A stretch of DNA of 64,000 nt from JAYFRL01 sp034925905 (GTDB taxonomy: Bacteria; Bacillota; Clostridia; Lachnospirales; Anaerotignaceae), in the NCBI GenBank assembly GCA_034925905.1, contig JAYFRL010000003.1:1-64000 (forward strand), read 5' to 3'. Of the stretch, positions 1 to 8,697 are shown in pieces. Position numbers and translations under genes: made by a program. The notes below the pieces were generated by a model, which did not search any database, was not told the DNA's origin, and saw only the letters and a list, made by a program, of their open reading frames with translations. The stretch's first letter is position 1. Every line of letters starts with the position of its first letter.

Positions 1-128
1 TTCGTCCATTGGACTACCTCCATTTGTTTTTAATTTGTGCGGTTGGGGAACCTCACCTATTATATCAAATGGAGGCCTTTTTCTGTTCATCGCTAAAGCT
101 CTTTGGAACTACCGGCATAGCCGGTAGT
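1..128 (-). mobile_element. Probable left end of an IS200/IS605-type element, running off the window
   Basis: Read on the minus strand, this stretch has an 8-bp perfect hairpin (108-128, ACTACCGG with a 5-nt loop). A TATAAT hexamer follows (64-59), then a GGAGG ribosome-binding site (about 20-16) and an ATG at 9-7 starting Met-Asp-Glu, where the window ends. A subterminal hairpin just before the start codon of a small ORF is typical of IS200/IS605 left ends, whose first gene is the tyrosine HUH transposase TnpA. The protein itself is not visible, so the family is inferred; an ordinary gene with a leader hairpin is the alternative. Confidence 0.4.
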
Positions 129-140
129 ATTCATTATACA

Positions 141-177
141 ATAAAACCCCTGAAATCCTATATTTCAGGGGTTTTAT
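141..177. terminator. Bidirectional intrinsic terminator after rsgA
   Basis: A perfect 16-bp stem (141-156 with 162-177) with a 5-nt loop has A/T runs on both flanks. It lies just past the rsgA stop codon. Confidence 0.8.
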
Positions 178-194
178 GTATGTGAAACCGAAGT

Positions 195-1274
195 TTATCT
201 GTTGCTTGTTTTTTTGGCATGACGCATTACTTTTTTCATTTCGCCCTTGCTTCCAAACATTTTGTTGATTTTCGCCTGTTCCAATTGACGCGAATTTAAC
301 CCTTCATATGATATTTCCCTTTGCAGCTTCAAATAATTTTGTAACCGTTCTTTAGAAAGCTTTCCTGCTTCGATTGCTTCTTTAACCGCGCAACCCGGTT
401 CCGCAGTATGGGTACAGTTTTTATATTTGCAATTTAAAGCAAGCGCCTCAATATCTTCAAAGGTTTTCTCAAGATTCCCTGTATAAAGCTGCAATTCACG
501 CATGCCGGGCGTATCAATCACAATACCTCCGCCGGGCAGCAAAAGAAGCTGACGGTGTGTTGTGGTGTGCCTGCCCCTGTCGTCGTCTTCACGTATTTCT
601 TTTGTAACAAGGACGTCTTTCCCCATTAACCGGTTAATAAGGGTTGATTTGCCAACACCCGAAGAACCGATAAAAGCTATGGTTTTGCCTTCGGAAATAT
701 AAGCGTTGACGCCTTTGTAGCCGTTTTCTTCCTTGCACGAGCAGAGAATTACGTCAGTTCCAACGCTTACAGATTCAATTTCAACAAGCTTTTGCGGCAA
801 ATTGCTGCACAAATCTGTTTTTGTCAAAACAATTACCGGCATAGCCATGCTTTCCCAGGCAATAGACAAATACCGTTCCAAACGCCGCAAATTGAAGTCT
901 GCGTTTAATGACATGCAAATAAAGATTATGTCGATATTTGCAGCCACAATTTGCGTTGTATTTGCTGTGCCTGCCGCTTTTCGCACGAAAACGCTTTTGC
1001 GTTTTAGGATGTGGCTGATAGTGGCGTTCCCGGCATTTTTATCAATCCTGTCAATAATTACCCAATCGCCTACAGCCGGGAAATCCATTACCCCGTCTGC
1101 ACTGTAAACGAATTTGCCTGAAACGCTTGCAGTAAGCTCTCCTTCTTCACTGATTACTTTGTATAAGTCGCGGTGCTGCTCGGAAACCCTTGCAAGGTAC
1201 AAACCATTGTGTAATACGGATTCTTTTTCAAAGAAGTCGTTTAACCCATATTTTTTTAAATTATTATAGCTCAT
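195..1274 (-). CDS. rsgA: Ribosome small-subunit-dependent GTPase RsgA
   Basis: RsgA (YjeQ/YloQ) is a circularly permuted GTPase that binds the 30S subunit late in assembly and checks maturation of the decoding centre. The 359-residue protein has the usual order. An N-terminal OB-fold comes first, then the permuted G domain with G4 (TKTD) ahead of the P-loop GSSGVGKST and the G3 motif DTPG. The C-terminal zinc module reads CKYKNCTHTAEPGC. Length is normal. The ATG at 1274 follows an AGGAGGAAG ribosome-binding site. The gene stands alone between a terminator and a long non-coding gap. Confidence 0.96.
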   Translation of the reverse strand: MSYNNLKKYGLNDFFEKESVLHNGLYLARVSEQHRDLYKVISEEGELTASVSGKFVYSADGVMDFPAVGDWVIIDRIDKNAGNATISHILKRKSVFVRKAAGTANTTQIVAANIDIIFICMSLNADFNLRRLERYLSIAWESMAMPVIVLTKTDLCSNLPQKLVEIESVSVGTDVILCSCKEENGYKGVNAYISEGKTIAFIGSSGVGKSTLINRLMGKDVLVTKEIREDDDRGRHTTTHRQLLLLPGGGIVIDTPGMRELQLYTGNLEKTFEDIEALALNCKYKNCTHTAEPGCAVKEAIEAGKLSKERLQNYLKLQREISYEGLNSRQLEQAKINKMFGSKGEMKKVMRHAKKTSNR

Positions 1275-1751
1275 TTATGCTTCCTCCTGTATTTGAAATT
1301 AGGATTGGGCAAAGGCTACCATTTTATTTGCCTTTTGCAATAGCCTTTGCTATGCATAAAGGACAGATTCCATTTTACGTATAAGTCATTCTCCTTTGCT
1401 ATTAAATTACCTATATTATAGGTTTAATCGTATAGAGTGTCAATGAAATAGATGTTGGGGGATTAAGGGTTTGCCTGCCCATTTTCTATAGGTGTAATTA
1501 AGGGGATGATTTTAGAAGGCGGATTTTTTTGTGTTTATCGGGGCCTATAGGATGGGAATCTTATAAGAACATATAAAATTCAGATTTTGTTTTAATTGAT
1601 ATAATTAATGTAAAATTCAAGAGTGATATAGTAACCAGCTTCAGCGGAGGATAAAATATGAATTGATTTATTACAAACAATATTAATTTTACAATATATG
1701 CATATATAGGGCGGGAGCTAAGACTCTTTTTATCAAAACAAGCCACAACAT
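1275..1751. other. Intergenic region with no supported gene
   Basis: About 480 AT-rich bases separate rsgA from the rpmB terminator. Open frames here are short, lack ribosome-binding sites and show no recognisable protein. The promoters of rsgA should lie in the first part. I see no repeat or structured RNA I can name. Confidence 0.5.
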
Positions 1752-1782
1752 AAAAACAGGCACCCCAAACGGGTAGCCTGTG
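1752..1782 (-). terminator. Intrinsic terminator of rpmB
   Basis: On the minus strand ACAGGC and GCCTGT enclose a second ACCC/GGGT stem and are followed by TTTTTAT. It lies about 30 nt past the rpmB stop. Confidence 0.7.
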
Positions 1783-1810
1783 ATTATGAACCAATATTAA
1801 TGGTATACAA

Positions 1811-2011
1811 TCAGATTGCGCGCGTAACCTTATTTGAACGCAAGCACCTTGTGCAGATATAAATAGATCTAACTGTACCGTTATCAACTATTTTTACTTT
1901 TTTAACATTTGGTTTCCAAGTTCTGTTAGCACGTCTGCTGACTTGGCTACGATTAATGCTGATTCTATGGCCTGTACGCATGCTTTTTTCACAAATTTCG
2001 CATTTTGCCAT
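1811..2011 (-). CDS. rpmB: 50S ribosomal protein L28
   Basis: L28 is a small basic protein of the large ribosomal subunit. From the ATG at 2011 the product is 66 residues and begins MAKCEICEKS, with a second Cys pair (CTRC) near the C-terminus, as in zinc-binding (C+) L28 forms. The start is fixed by AAGGAGGT directly upstream; an in-frame upstream TTG at 2047 would add 12 residues but has no such site. The sequence is typical of the family and is followed by its own terminator. The gene is monocistronic and diverges from the Asp23-family gene. Confidence 0.95.
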   Translation of the reverse strand: MAKCEICEKSMRTGHRISINRSQVSRRANRTWKPNVKKVKIVDNGTVRSIYICTRCLRSNKVTRAI

Positions 2012-2226
2012 TGCAGTACACCTCCTTAATACAATTTGCCATGACATAACAGAAATATTTTAGCAGATAAATACTTCTTTTGCAATATTAAATTTAAGTT
2101 TTTAAAAAACTTATTGGGATATCTTCCTTAAAAATGAATTATTTGAAAATATATGTTTTAAAAAACATCAAAAGGGTGGTATAATATAAAATGCGGTTAT
2201 TATTATTCTAAAACAGGAGGTAAACT

Positions 2227-2583
2227 ATGTCTGCTAAACTTGAAAACGAATATGGTGTTATTACTATAGATAATGAAGTAATTTCTAAAATTGCAGGCTA
2301 TACTGCCATGGAGTGCTATGGCATTGTCGGTATGGCGGCAAAAAATGTAAAAGATGGCTTGGTTCAGCTTCTTAAGCTTGAAAGTATAACAAAAGGCATA
2401 AAGCTTATAATTGAAGAAAACAGAATAAATCTTGATTTTCATATAATAGTTGAATATGGCACAAACATTTCAGCGATAGCTGACAACATTATAAGCTCCG
2501 TAAAATACAGGGTTGAAGAAATAGCAGGCCTTGATGTTGATAAAATCAACATATTTGTGGAGGGTGTAAGAGTTGACAGTTGA
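2227..2583 (+). CDS. Asp23/Gls24 family envelope stress response protein
   Basis: The 118-residue protein belongs to the Asp23/Gls24 (DUF322) family, small soluble alpha/beta proteins linked to envelope stress or membrane-associated scaffolds. It opens with a typical GVITIDNEVISKIAGYTAMEC stretch and keeps the conserved GV...KNVKDG region and a VEG-V end. An AGGAGG site precedes the ATG. It lies 18 nt ahead of the FakA-like gene, the same pairing as yloU-yloV in Bacillus, so the two are probably co-transcribed. A TATAAT at 2180-2185 may be its -10 element. Confidence 0.88.
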   Translation: MSAKLENEYGVITIDNEVISKIAGYTAMECYGIVGMAAKNVKDGLVQLLKLESITKGIKLIIEENRINLDFHIIVEYGTNISAIADNIISSVKYRVEEIAGLDVDKINIFVEGVRVDS

Positions 2584-2601
2584 TTTAAGGAGGAAGGTTC
2601 G

Positions 2602-4257
2602 GTGAGGTTTAAGACTATAAATGGAGCGTTGCTCAAAAAGATGATTATTTCGGGGGCAAACGAGCTCAATAAAAATAGAAGTGAAGTTGACGCTTTAAAT
2701 GTATTTCCCGTTCCGGACGGTGATACCGGAACAAATATGTCTCTTACTGTTTTGGCTGCCGCAAGGGAAGTTGAAAAAAGTTCTTCGCTTAATGTTTCCG
2801 AGATAGCGAAAATGGCTTCAAACGGCTCTTTAAGGGGAGCCAGAGGAAATTCTGGAGTTATATTGTCTCAGCTTTTCAGGGGTTTTGCAAAAGGCCTTGA
2901 AGGAATTGAAGAGGCAAATATAAAAGATATATCAAAAGCCTTTGCAAAAGCTGTGGAAACGGCGTATAAGGCTGTTATGAAGCCCAAAGAAGGAACAATT
3001 CTTACGGTTGCAAGAGCAATTGCCGAATCTGCGGAAAAGCTTTCTGCGGATACGGAGGATATTGAAGTTTTTATGCAAACAGTTATTGCCGATGCGCATG
3101 AGATGCTCCTTAAAACAAAGTATATGCTTGATGTTTTAAGGAAAGCCGATCTTATAGACGCAGGCGGAAGAGGGCTTATATATATATTAGAAGGAGCCTT
3201 TAATAATTTATATAATGAAGCTAATGTTACAGTTGAAGATTTTTCGGCTGCAACCAGCACTCATCATGAGTTTGCGGGATTTGAAGAAACTGAGATAACT
3301 TTTGGCTATTGCACGGAATTTTTTATAAATGTTAAAGACATACCGGAGTCAAAACTTAATGAATTAAAGAAGTTTTGCTTGAAAATGGGAGACTCTCTTG
3401 TTCTTGTAAATGATGAAGATATAGTTAAAATTCATGTGCATACGGATCATCCGGGCCTTGTGCTTGAAAAAGCCCTTTCATATGGCAGCTTAAGCAACTT
3501 GAAAATAGATAATATGCGTGAGCAGCATACAAGCAAAATAAATTTTGCCCATGATATCTCCGCAAATTCAAAAGACGAGGGATCTTTCCAAACTCCTGAG
3601 AAATACGCTTTTATTTCCGTATCAATGGGTAGCGGAATTTCCGAAATATTTAAAAACCTTGGTGCTAACGAGGTTATAGAAGGCGGGCAAACCATGAACC
3701 CGTCAACGGAAGATTTTTTAACTGCCATAGATAATATAAACGCAGAGAATATATTTGTTTTGCCAAACAATAAAAATATTATTCTCGCCGCGGAGCAGGC
3801 CACAGAGCTATTAAAAGATAAAAATGTGGTTGTACTTAAAACAGTTTCTGTGCCTCAGGGTATTTCAGCTATGGTAGCTTTTAATGCCGAATCCGATTTG
3901 AATTCAAACATAGAGGCTATGCAAGAAGCCATGTCTCTTGTGAATACCGCAATGGTAACCTTTGCTATAAGGGACACAGTGTTTGGTGAAAAGATAATAT
4001 CGGAAGGCGATATAATAGGAATTTCCAATGATGATATATGTACAGTTTCAAAATCTGTCGAGGAATGCACAAAAGAGCTTATAGACTGTACAATAAATGA
4101 GAACCATGAAATAATAAGCATATATTACGGAGCAGATGTTTCTGGAGAAGACGCAAACGTGATTGCGGAATATATTTCCGAAAAATATCCAGGTTCGGAA
4201 GTAGAAGTGTATAACGGAGGTCAGCCTCTGTATTACTATATAATTTCAATAGAATAA
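2602..4257 (+). CDS. DAK2 domain fusion protein YloV, FakA-like fatty acid kinase ATP-binding subunit
   Basis: The family joins an N-terminal DhaL/DAK2 nucleotide-binding domain to a middle and C-terminal domain. In Staphylococcus the homologue FakA phosphorylates fatty acids held by a FakB (DegV) partner. The DAK2 signature PVPDGDTGTNMSLTV sits near residue 35, followed by the GARGNSGVILSQ glycine loop. The C-terminal half (from about residue 330) has the YAFISVSMGSG and QGISAMVAF segments of the family. Length (551 residues) is normal. The start is GTG, chosen because AAGGAGGAAGG lies just upstream. No fakB is visible in the window, so the kinase role is inferred from family. Confidence 0.9.
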   Translation: MRFKTINGALLKKMIISGANELNKNRSEVDALNVFPVPDGDTGTNMSLTVLAAAREVEKSSSLNVSEIAKMASNGSLRGARGNSGVILSQLFRGFAKGLEGIEEANIKDISKAFAKAVETAYKAVMKPKEGTILTVARAIAESAEKLSADTEDIEVFMQTVIADAHEMLLKTKYMLDVLRKADLIDAGGRGLIYILEGAFNNLYNEANVTVEDFSAATSTHHEFAGFEETEITFGYCTEFFINVKDIPESKLNELKKFCLKMGDSLVLVNDEDIVKIHVHTDHPGLVLEKALSYGSLSNLKIDNMREQHTSKINFAHDISANSKDEGSFQTPEKYAFISVSMGSGISEIFKNLGANEVIEGGQTMNPSTEDFLTAIDNINAENIFVLPNNKNIILAAEQATELLKDKNVVVLKTVSVPQGISAMVAFNAESDLNSNIEAMQEAMSLVNTAMVTFAIRDTVFGEKIISEGDIIGISNDDICTVSKSVEECTKELIDCTINENHEIISIYYGADVSGEDANVIAEYISEKYPGSEVEVYNGGQPLYYYIISIE

Positions 4258-4263
4258 ATTACT

Positions 4264-4290
4264 AAAAGCCTGATTGTATCAGGCTTTTTT
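4264..4290 (+). terminator. Intrinsic terminator between the FakA-like gene and recG
   Basis: AAAAGCCTGA pairs with TCAGGCTTTT over a 5-nt loop and is followed by a T run. recG starts 15 nt later, so some read-through is likely. Confidence 0.75.
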
Positions 4291-4304
4291 AGGCAGGTGC
4301 TGTT

Positions 4305-6353
4305 ATGGATGAAAACAGCTTGATATCTGAATTTAAAGGGATAGGCGAAAAAAAGGCTGAGGCTCTTAAGCGGCTTGGGATAGTAACGGTTAGAGACGTC
4401 TTGGAGCATTATCCGAGAGGCTATGAAGACAGGCGTGAAATAACGAAGATATCAGATTTAAAAGAAGATGAGTTTAATACGTTTTGCGCCGTTGTCTGCG
4501 ATGACGCTAAAAACAGCAGGTTTAATAATAAGGTTGCCACACGCTGCAGAGTTTACGATGATACGGGTAAAATAACTCTTTTATGGTTTAATCAGCCTTA
4601 TTTAAAAAACGTGCTCAAAAAAGACGAAAAATTTTTGTTTTACGGTAAATATAAAAGGAATTACGGACGCCGTGAGGTTTTGTCCCCAGAGATGCAGCAC
4701 CTTTTAGAAGGCAAAGAGGCAAAAGGAGCTATAGTCCCTGTATATCCGAAAACAGAAGGTATAACACAAAAACAGTTAAGAGGCCTTATAAAAACCGCAA
4801 TATATAATATTGATGAAATTCCGGCCGATTTTCTGCCTTTTTGGCTAAGGAAGGAATATAAGCTCTCCGAAAAAGGCTTTGCCGTGAAAAACATACATTT
4901 TCCAAGCGATATGGACGGTTTTATGCTGGCAAGACGCAGGCTCGTTTTTGAAGAGCTTTTTTTGCTGCAGGTGTACTTATTTAAAATAAAGAATGAAGTT
5001 TCATCTAAAAAAGACGGTTATGAAATCAAAAATACAAGCGTTTCAAAAGAGCTTTTAGAAAAACTGCCTTTTTCTCTTACGGAGGACCAAAAAAAAGTGT
5101 TCTCCGAGATATGCGAAGATATGTCTGGAAAAAAGGTTATGAACAGGCTTGTCCAAGGAGATGTCGGAAGCGGAAAAACCGCTGTTGCTATGCTTGCCGC
5201 GTTTACGGTTATCAAAAATGGGTATCAGGTTGCTCTTATGGCGCCTACGGAGATTTTGGCTGCACAGCATTATGAAAGCTTTAAAGCCATATTTGCACCT
5301 CTTGGGATAACCACGGTTCTTATAACAGGTAAAATGCCTGCAAAAGAAAAAAAAGAAGCCTTGGAATTGATTTCGGGAGGTGAGGCGGCAATGGTAATCG
5401 GAACACATGCCGTTATACAAAAGGCAGTAGATTATGATAAGCTTGCGCTTGTTATAACAGACGAACAGCACAGGTTTGGCGTGAGGCAGAGAGGAAGCTT
5501 TGCCCAAAAGGGCAAAAATCCACACATGTTGGTTATGACGGCAACACCTATACCTAGAACCCTTGCATTAGTGCTTTATGGCGACATGGATATTTCGCTC
5601 ATAAATACAATGCCTCCGGGACGTAAAAAAATAGATACATTTTGTGTAAGTGAAAGCTACAGAAAAAGGATATTAAGCTTCATTGAAAAAGAAATCAAAT
5701 CAGGCAGACAAGCTTATATAGTTTGTCCGCTTGTTGAAGAAAACGAAAAAAGCGAGCTTAAATCCGTAACAGAATACAAAGAACGTATAAAAAAGGAATA
5801 TTTTGGGCATTTAAGTATAGAGTGCATCTATGGCAAAATGCCACCAAAAGAAAAAGACTCCGTTATGAAATCTTTTGCCGAGGGTTTAACGGATATCCTT
5901 GTTTCAACAACCGTCATAGAGGTTGGCATAAATGTTCCAAACGCAACTGTTATGCTTATAGAAAATGCCGAACGCTTTGGTCTTGCCCAGCTTCATCAGC
6001 TTAGGGGCAGGGTTGGCAGAGGAGCGGAAAAATCCTATTGCATATTGGTTTCTTCAGGCGAAACGGAAGAATCAAAAAAACGTATGGAAGTTATGTGCAA
6101 AACGAACAGCGGTTTTATTATTTCTGAAAAAGACCTTGAGATACGCGGCCCGGGAGATTTTTTCGGAACTAGGCAGCATGGCATACCGGAAATGAAAATA
6201 GCCAATCTTTATAGTGATATGGACATATTAAAAGAGGCTCAAAAAGCTGCGGAGAAGCTTATAAAAAAGGACCCGACGCTTTCTGAGCCGGGCAATAAAT
6301 TTCTTTGTAGCGAAATCGAGAGAATGTTTAAAAATGTTGAAATTGTGCTTTAA
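4305..6353 (+). CDS. recG: ATP-dependent DNA helicase RecG
   Basis: RecG is a superfamily 2 helicase that regresses stalled replication forks and processes branched DNA. The 682-residue protein has an N-terminal wedge (OB-fold) domain around residues 50-150. Helicase motifs follow: motif I GDVGSGKTAVA, motif Ia MAPTEILAAQHY, motif II DEQH, motif III MTATPIPRT, and motif VI QLRGRVGRG. The C-terminal GPGDFFGTRQHG element is characteristic of RecG rather than PriA or Mfd. The start at 4305 follows a weak AGGCAGGTG site. It leads into rsmD-coaD, a common clostridial order. Confidence 0.96.
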   Translation: MDENSLISEFKGIGEKKAEALKRLGIVTVRDVLEHYPRGYEDRREITKISDLKEDEFNTFCAVVCDDAKNSRFNNKVATRCRVYDDTGKITLLWFNQPYLKNVLKKDEKFLFYGKYKRNYGRREVLSPEMQHLLEGKEAKGAIVPVYPKTEGITQKQLRGLIKTAIYNIDEIPADFLPFWLRKEYKLSEKGFAVKNIHFPSDMDGFMLARRRLVFEELFLLQVYLFKIKNEVSSKKDGYEIKNTSVSKELLEKLPFSLTEDQKKVFSEICEDMSGKKVMNRLVQGDVGSGKTAVAMLAAFTVIKNGYQVALMAPTEILAAQHYESFKAIFAPLGITTVLITGKMPAKEKKEALELISGGEAAMVIGTHAVIQKAVDYDKLALVITDEQHRFGVRQRGSFAQKGKNPHMLVMTATPIPRTLALVLYGDMDISLINTMPPGRKKIDTFCVSESYRKRILSFIEKEIKSGRQAYIVCPLVEENEKSELKSVTEYKERIKKEYFGHLSIECIYGKMPPKEKDSVMKSFAEGLTDILVSTTVIEVGINVPNATVMLIENAERFGLAQLHQLRGRVGRGAEKSYCILVSSGETEESKKRMEVMCKTNSGFIISEKDLEIRGPGDFFGTRQHGIPEMKIANLYSDMDILKEAQKAAEKLIKKDPTLSEPGNKFLCSEIERMFKNVEIVL

Positions 6354-6489
6354 AATAAATATTTAGACCGTATGTTGTTTATAAACTTCTTAAAATTCCG
6401 TATTATTTGAAATAAATTGTAAAATTAATTGTTTTTTGGAAGGTTTTTTGTTATACTTTATGTGAATATTTTTTAATCGGAGGGCTTGT

Positions 6490-7044
6490 ATGCGGGTTAT
6501 CACAGGAAAAGCCAGAGGGCATAAGCTTCTTGCTCCCGAGGGCTTGGATACACGCCCGACGACAGACAGGATAAAAGAATCTCTTTTTAATATTATTGCT
6601 CCCAATTTGCAGGATTCAACTTTTTTAGACCTTTTTTGCGGTTCGGGAGCCATTGGGATAGAAGCTTTAAGCCGTGGTGCGAAAAAGGCTGTGTTTGTTG
6701 ATAATTCAGACGAATGCCAGCCTTATATAAAAAGGAACCTTGAATTTACAAAGCTTATTGAAAATGCAACAATAATAAAGAGCGATGCCATAAACGCCAT
6801 AAATTATTTCAAAGAAAAAAACTTTGAATTTGATATAATTTTTATGGATCCTCCATATAAAAGCAATATTGCCGCAAAAGTTCTTTTAGAGATTTCAAAA
6901 GCCGGGATACTCAAAAAAACAGGTTATGTTATAATTGAGGCTCCAAAAGGTCGCGATTTTTCAAATGTTGACGGTTTTAGCGTTATAAGGGAAAAAGCAT
7001 ATGGGAAAACAACAACTATGGTGTTTCTTGCGTTGGAGGAGTAA
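6490..7044 (+). CDS. rsmD: 16S rRNA (guanine(966)-N(2))-methyltransferase RsmD
   Basis: RsmD transfers a methyl group from S-adenosylmethionine to N2 of G966 in helix 31 of 16S rRNA. The 184-residue product starts MRVITGKARGHKL and has the family motif TRPTTDRIKESLFNI. The SAM-binding loop FLDLFCGSGAIGIEALSRGA and the catalytic MDPPY motif (about residues 119-123) follow. An AGGG site lies upstream of the ATG, and coaD follows after 2 nt, which implies translational coupling. Family and length agree well. Confidence 0.95.
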   Translation: MRVITGKARGHKLLAPEGLDTRPTTDRIKESLFNIIAPNLQDSTFLDLFCGSGAIGIEALSRGAKKAVFVDNSDECQPYIKRNLEFTKLIENATIIKSDAINAINYFKEKNFEFDIIFMDPPYKSNIAAKVLLEISKAGILKKTGYVIIEAPKGRDFSNVDGFSVIREKAYGKTTTMVFLALEE

Positions 7045-7046
7045 AA

Positions 7047-7526
7047 ATGTTAAAAGCGATATATCCGGGGAGTTTTGATCCCATCACAAATGGTCATCTG
7101 GATATAATAGAAAGATCGTCCAAGCTTGTGGATAAGCTTGTTGTAAGTATTTTGGAAAACCCTAATAAGGATTATCTTTTTACTGTAGAAGAACGGAAAG
7201 AACATTTAAAACTGGTCACATCACATCTGCCAAATGTTGAAATTTCTTCATTTTATGGTCTTATGGTCGATTTTGCAAAAAGTATAAATGCAAACCTTGT
7301 AATAAGAGGTCTTCGAGCTGTAACGGATTTTGAAATAGAGTTTCAAAGGGCTCTTATAAACAGGAAGCTTGCCCCTGAAGTAGAAACGATTTTTATATCG
7401 GCCAGTGAAAAGAATATGTTTTTAAGTTCCAGCGCAGTTAAAGAGGTTGCTGTTTTCGGTGGGAATTTAAACTGTATGGTGCCTCCTGAAATAATTAAGT
7501 TTGTTGAAGAAAAATACAGAAAGTGA
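7047..7526 (+). CDS. coaD: Pantetheine-phosphate adenylyltransferase CoaD
   Basis: CoaD (PPAT) transfers the AMP part of ATP to 4'-phosphopantetheine, the penultimate step of coenzyme A synthesis. The 159-residue protein carries the nucleotidyltransferase T/HxGH motif in YPGSFDPITNGHLDII, the RGLRAVTDFE segment and the SSSAVKEVA signature. GGAGGAG precedes the ATG inside the end of rsmD. The window also contains coaE (23694-24272), the enzyme of the next step. Confidence 0.96.
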   Translation: MLKAIYPGSFDPITNGHLDIIERSSKLVDKLVVSILENPNKDYLFTVEERKEHLKLVTSHLPNVEISSFYGLMVDFAKSINANLVIRGLRAVTDFEIEFQRALINRKLAPEVETIFISASEKNMFLSSSAVKEVAVFGGNLNCMVPPEIIKFVEEKYRK

Positions 7527-7536
7527 GGACTTGTTC

Positions 7537-8043
7537 ATGGATACAATTTTAAAACTTTTAGACGAGCTTGAGGGAATTCTTGATCAAAGTAAGGCTGTGC
7601 CTTTTTCAAGTAAAGTATCTGTTGATAAGGACGAAATTTATGATATTATCACGGAAATAAGGCTTAAAATGCCGAACGAGATAAAACAAGCCAAATGGGT
7701 AATAGAAGAGCGTAATAAAATACTCATAGATGCCCAAAAAGAGGCTGATGGAATAATTAAAAGTGCCGAAGAACGCTTAAGCAAGCTCGTTGATGAAAAC
7801 GAAGTTACAAAAAGAGCATATGAGCAAGCCTCCGAAATTATAGAAGCAAGCAAGAAAACAGCTAAAGAAATGCGTATAGGGGCTAATGAATATGCTGACA
7901 ACGTGCTTCAGGTTGCCGAGGAAAACCTGAAGGAAATGTATGGAAGAATAAAAGAAGAAGGAGCAAATTTGGATGCCTTCTTTAATGAGACGATAGAAGT
8001 TATATTTGAAAACAGGCAAGAGCTTAGAGGGACAAAAAAGTAA
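7537..8043 (+). CDS. Coiled-coil protein conserved downstream of coaD
   Basis: The 168-residue product is almost wholly helical and charged, with long heptad-like stretches (about residues 45-145) resembling ATP synthase b/E stalk subunits or DivIVA-type coiled coils. It has no transmembrane segment and no catalytic motif. Clostridial genomes often carry such a protein, labelled ATPase or hypothetical, right after coaD; its function is unknown to me. I chose the ATG at 7537, 10 nt after the coaD stop with a GTGAGGA site, over an in-frame TTG at 7501 inside coaD. A strong terminator follows. Confidence 0.75.
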   Translation: MDTILKLLDELEGILDQSKAVPFSSKVSVDKDEIYDIITEIRLKMPNEIKQAKWVIEERNKILIDAQKEADGIIKSAEERLSKLVDENEVTKRAYEQASEIIEASKKTAKEMRIGANEYADNVLQVAEENLKEMYGRIKEEGANLDAFFNETIEVIFENRQELRGTKK

Positions 8044-8050
8044 TACATAA

Positions 8051-8097
8051 ATAATAGGAAAAGGCATGGGTTTTTAACCCATGCCTTTTCCTATTAT
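8051..8097 (+). terminator. Intrinsic terminator closing the recG-coaD run
   Basis: A perfect stem of about 22 bp (8051-8072 with 8076-8097) has a 3-nt loop and contains the T run in its distal arm. Confidence 0.75.
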
Positions 8098-8177
8098 GGC
8101 TTGAAGCCAGACTGAGCTCGCAAAGCGTGAAAAGTCAAAAAACCGCTCGCTATGCAGTGCGCGTCGATTGTTATAAA

Positions 8178-8680
8178 AAACACCTTTCCGCTATAATGTA
8201 GGTGTTTAAGCCACTTTACAGCGAAAGGAAAGGCTATTTTAATGGCCAATAAGGAACATAGTTTATCTCATACCAAATGGATGTGTAAATACCATATGTA
8301 TTCACCCCAAAGCATAGGCTTTCCAGTTTCATGAGATATCTGAAGTGAAAGAGTTCATTAATGATGTTTGATAAACATGTAAACCTAAAATATCTTTATG
8401 GGGACAGACATTTTTGGTAAGCAGGATATTATGTATCAATGGTTGGACTAAACGGAGCAACAATAAAAAAGAGTACATCCAGGAACAAGAAAGTCATGAT
8501 ATAACCCCGGACAAATTGGGCATTAAAAAGTATAAGGATCCCTTTCAGGGGTGGCTGGTATTTTTAAGAGTTGAGGCTGGAGGGCTTGAACAAATTGAAA
8601 GCCAGCGTTTTTAGGCGCTGGCTGGTAACGTACCCTTATAGGGTCGGAGCAAACCACCCACCCAACGGGTGGCTATGATT
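8178..8680 (+). mobile_element. Decayed IS200/IS605-family element carrying only a tnpA remnant
   Basis: The stretch starts with an AAACACCT...AGGTGTTT hairpin (8178-8207) ahead of a tnpA remnant. It ends with a CCACCC/GGGTGG hairpin (8654-8672), the layout of an IS200-type element with subterminal hairpins. A further AGCCAGCG/CGCTGGCT hairpin lies at 8600-8623. No tnpB is present. The exact ends cannot be set without a second copy for comparison. Confidence 0.65.
8242..8553 (+). pseudogene. Truncated IS200-type transposase tnpA
   Basis: The ATG at 8242 starts MANKEHSLSHTKWMCKYH, the N-terminus of IS200 TnpA. The frame is then lost, and the middle of the protein, which normally holds the HUH metal-binding motif, is deleted. 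Reading resumes near 8350 in other frames with the family's C-terminal half: KSSLMMFDKH, then LKYLYGDRHFW, an in-frame TAA at 8418-8420, GYYVSMVGLNGATIKK, and after a frameshift QEQESHDI...YKDPF. An intact TnpA is about 150 residues; this copy spans only about 310 nt. It cannot make an active transposase. Confidence 0.85.
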
Positions 8681-8697
8681 AGCATGATTTATAATAA

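Noticed and set aside
1561..1887. Minus-strand open frame of 108 codons overlapping rpmB
   Set aside because: It runs antisense in frame shift to rpmB and its terminator, lacks a ribosome-binding site and has no family likeness.
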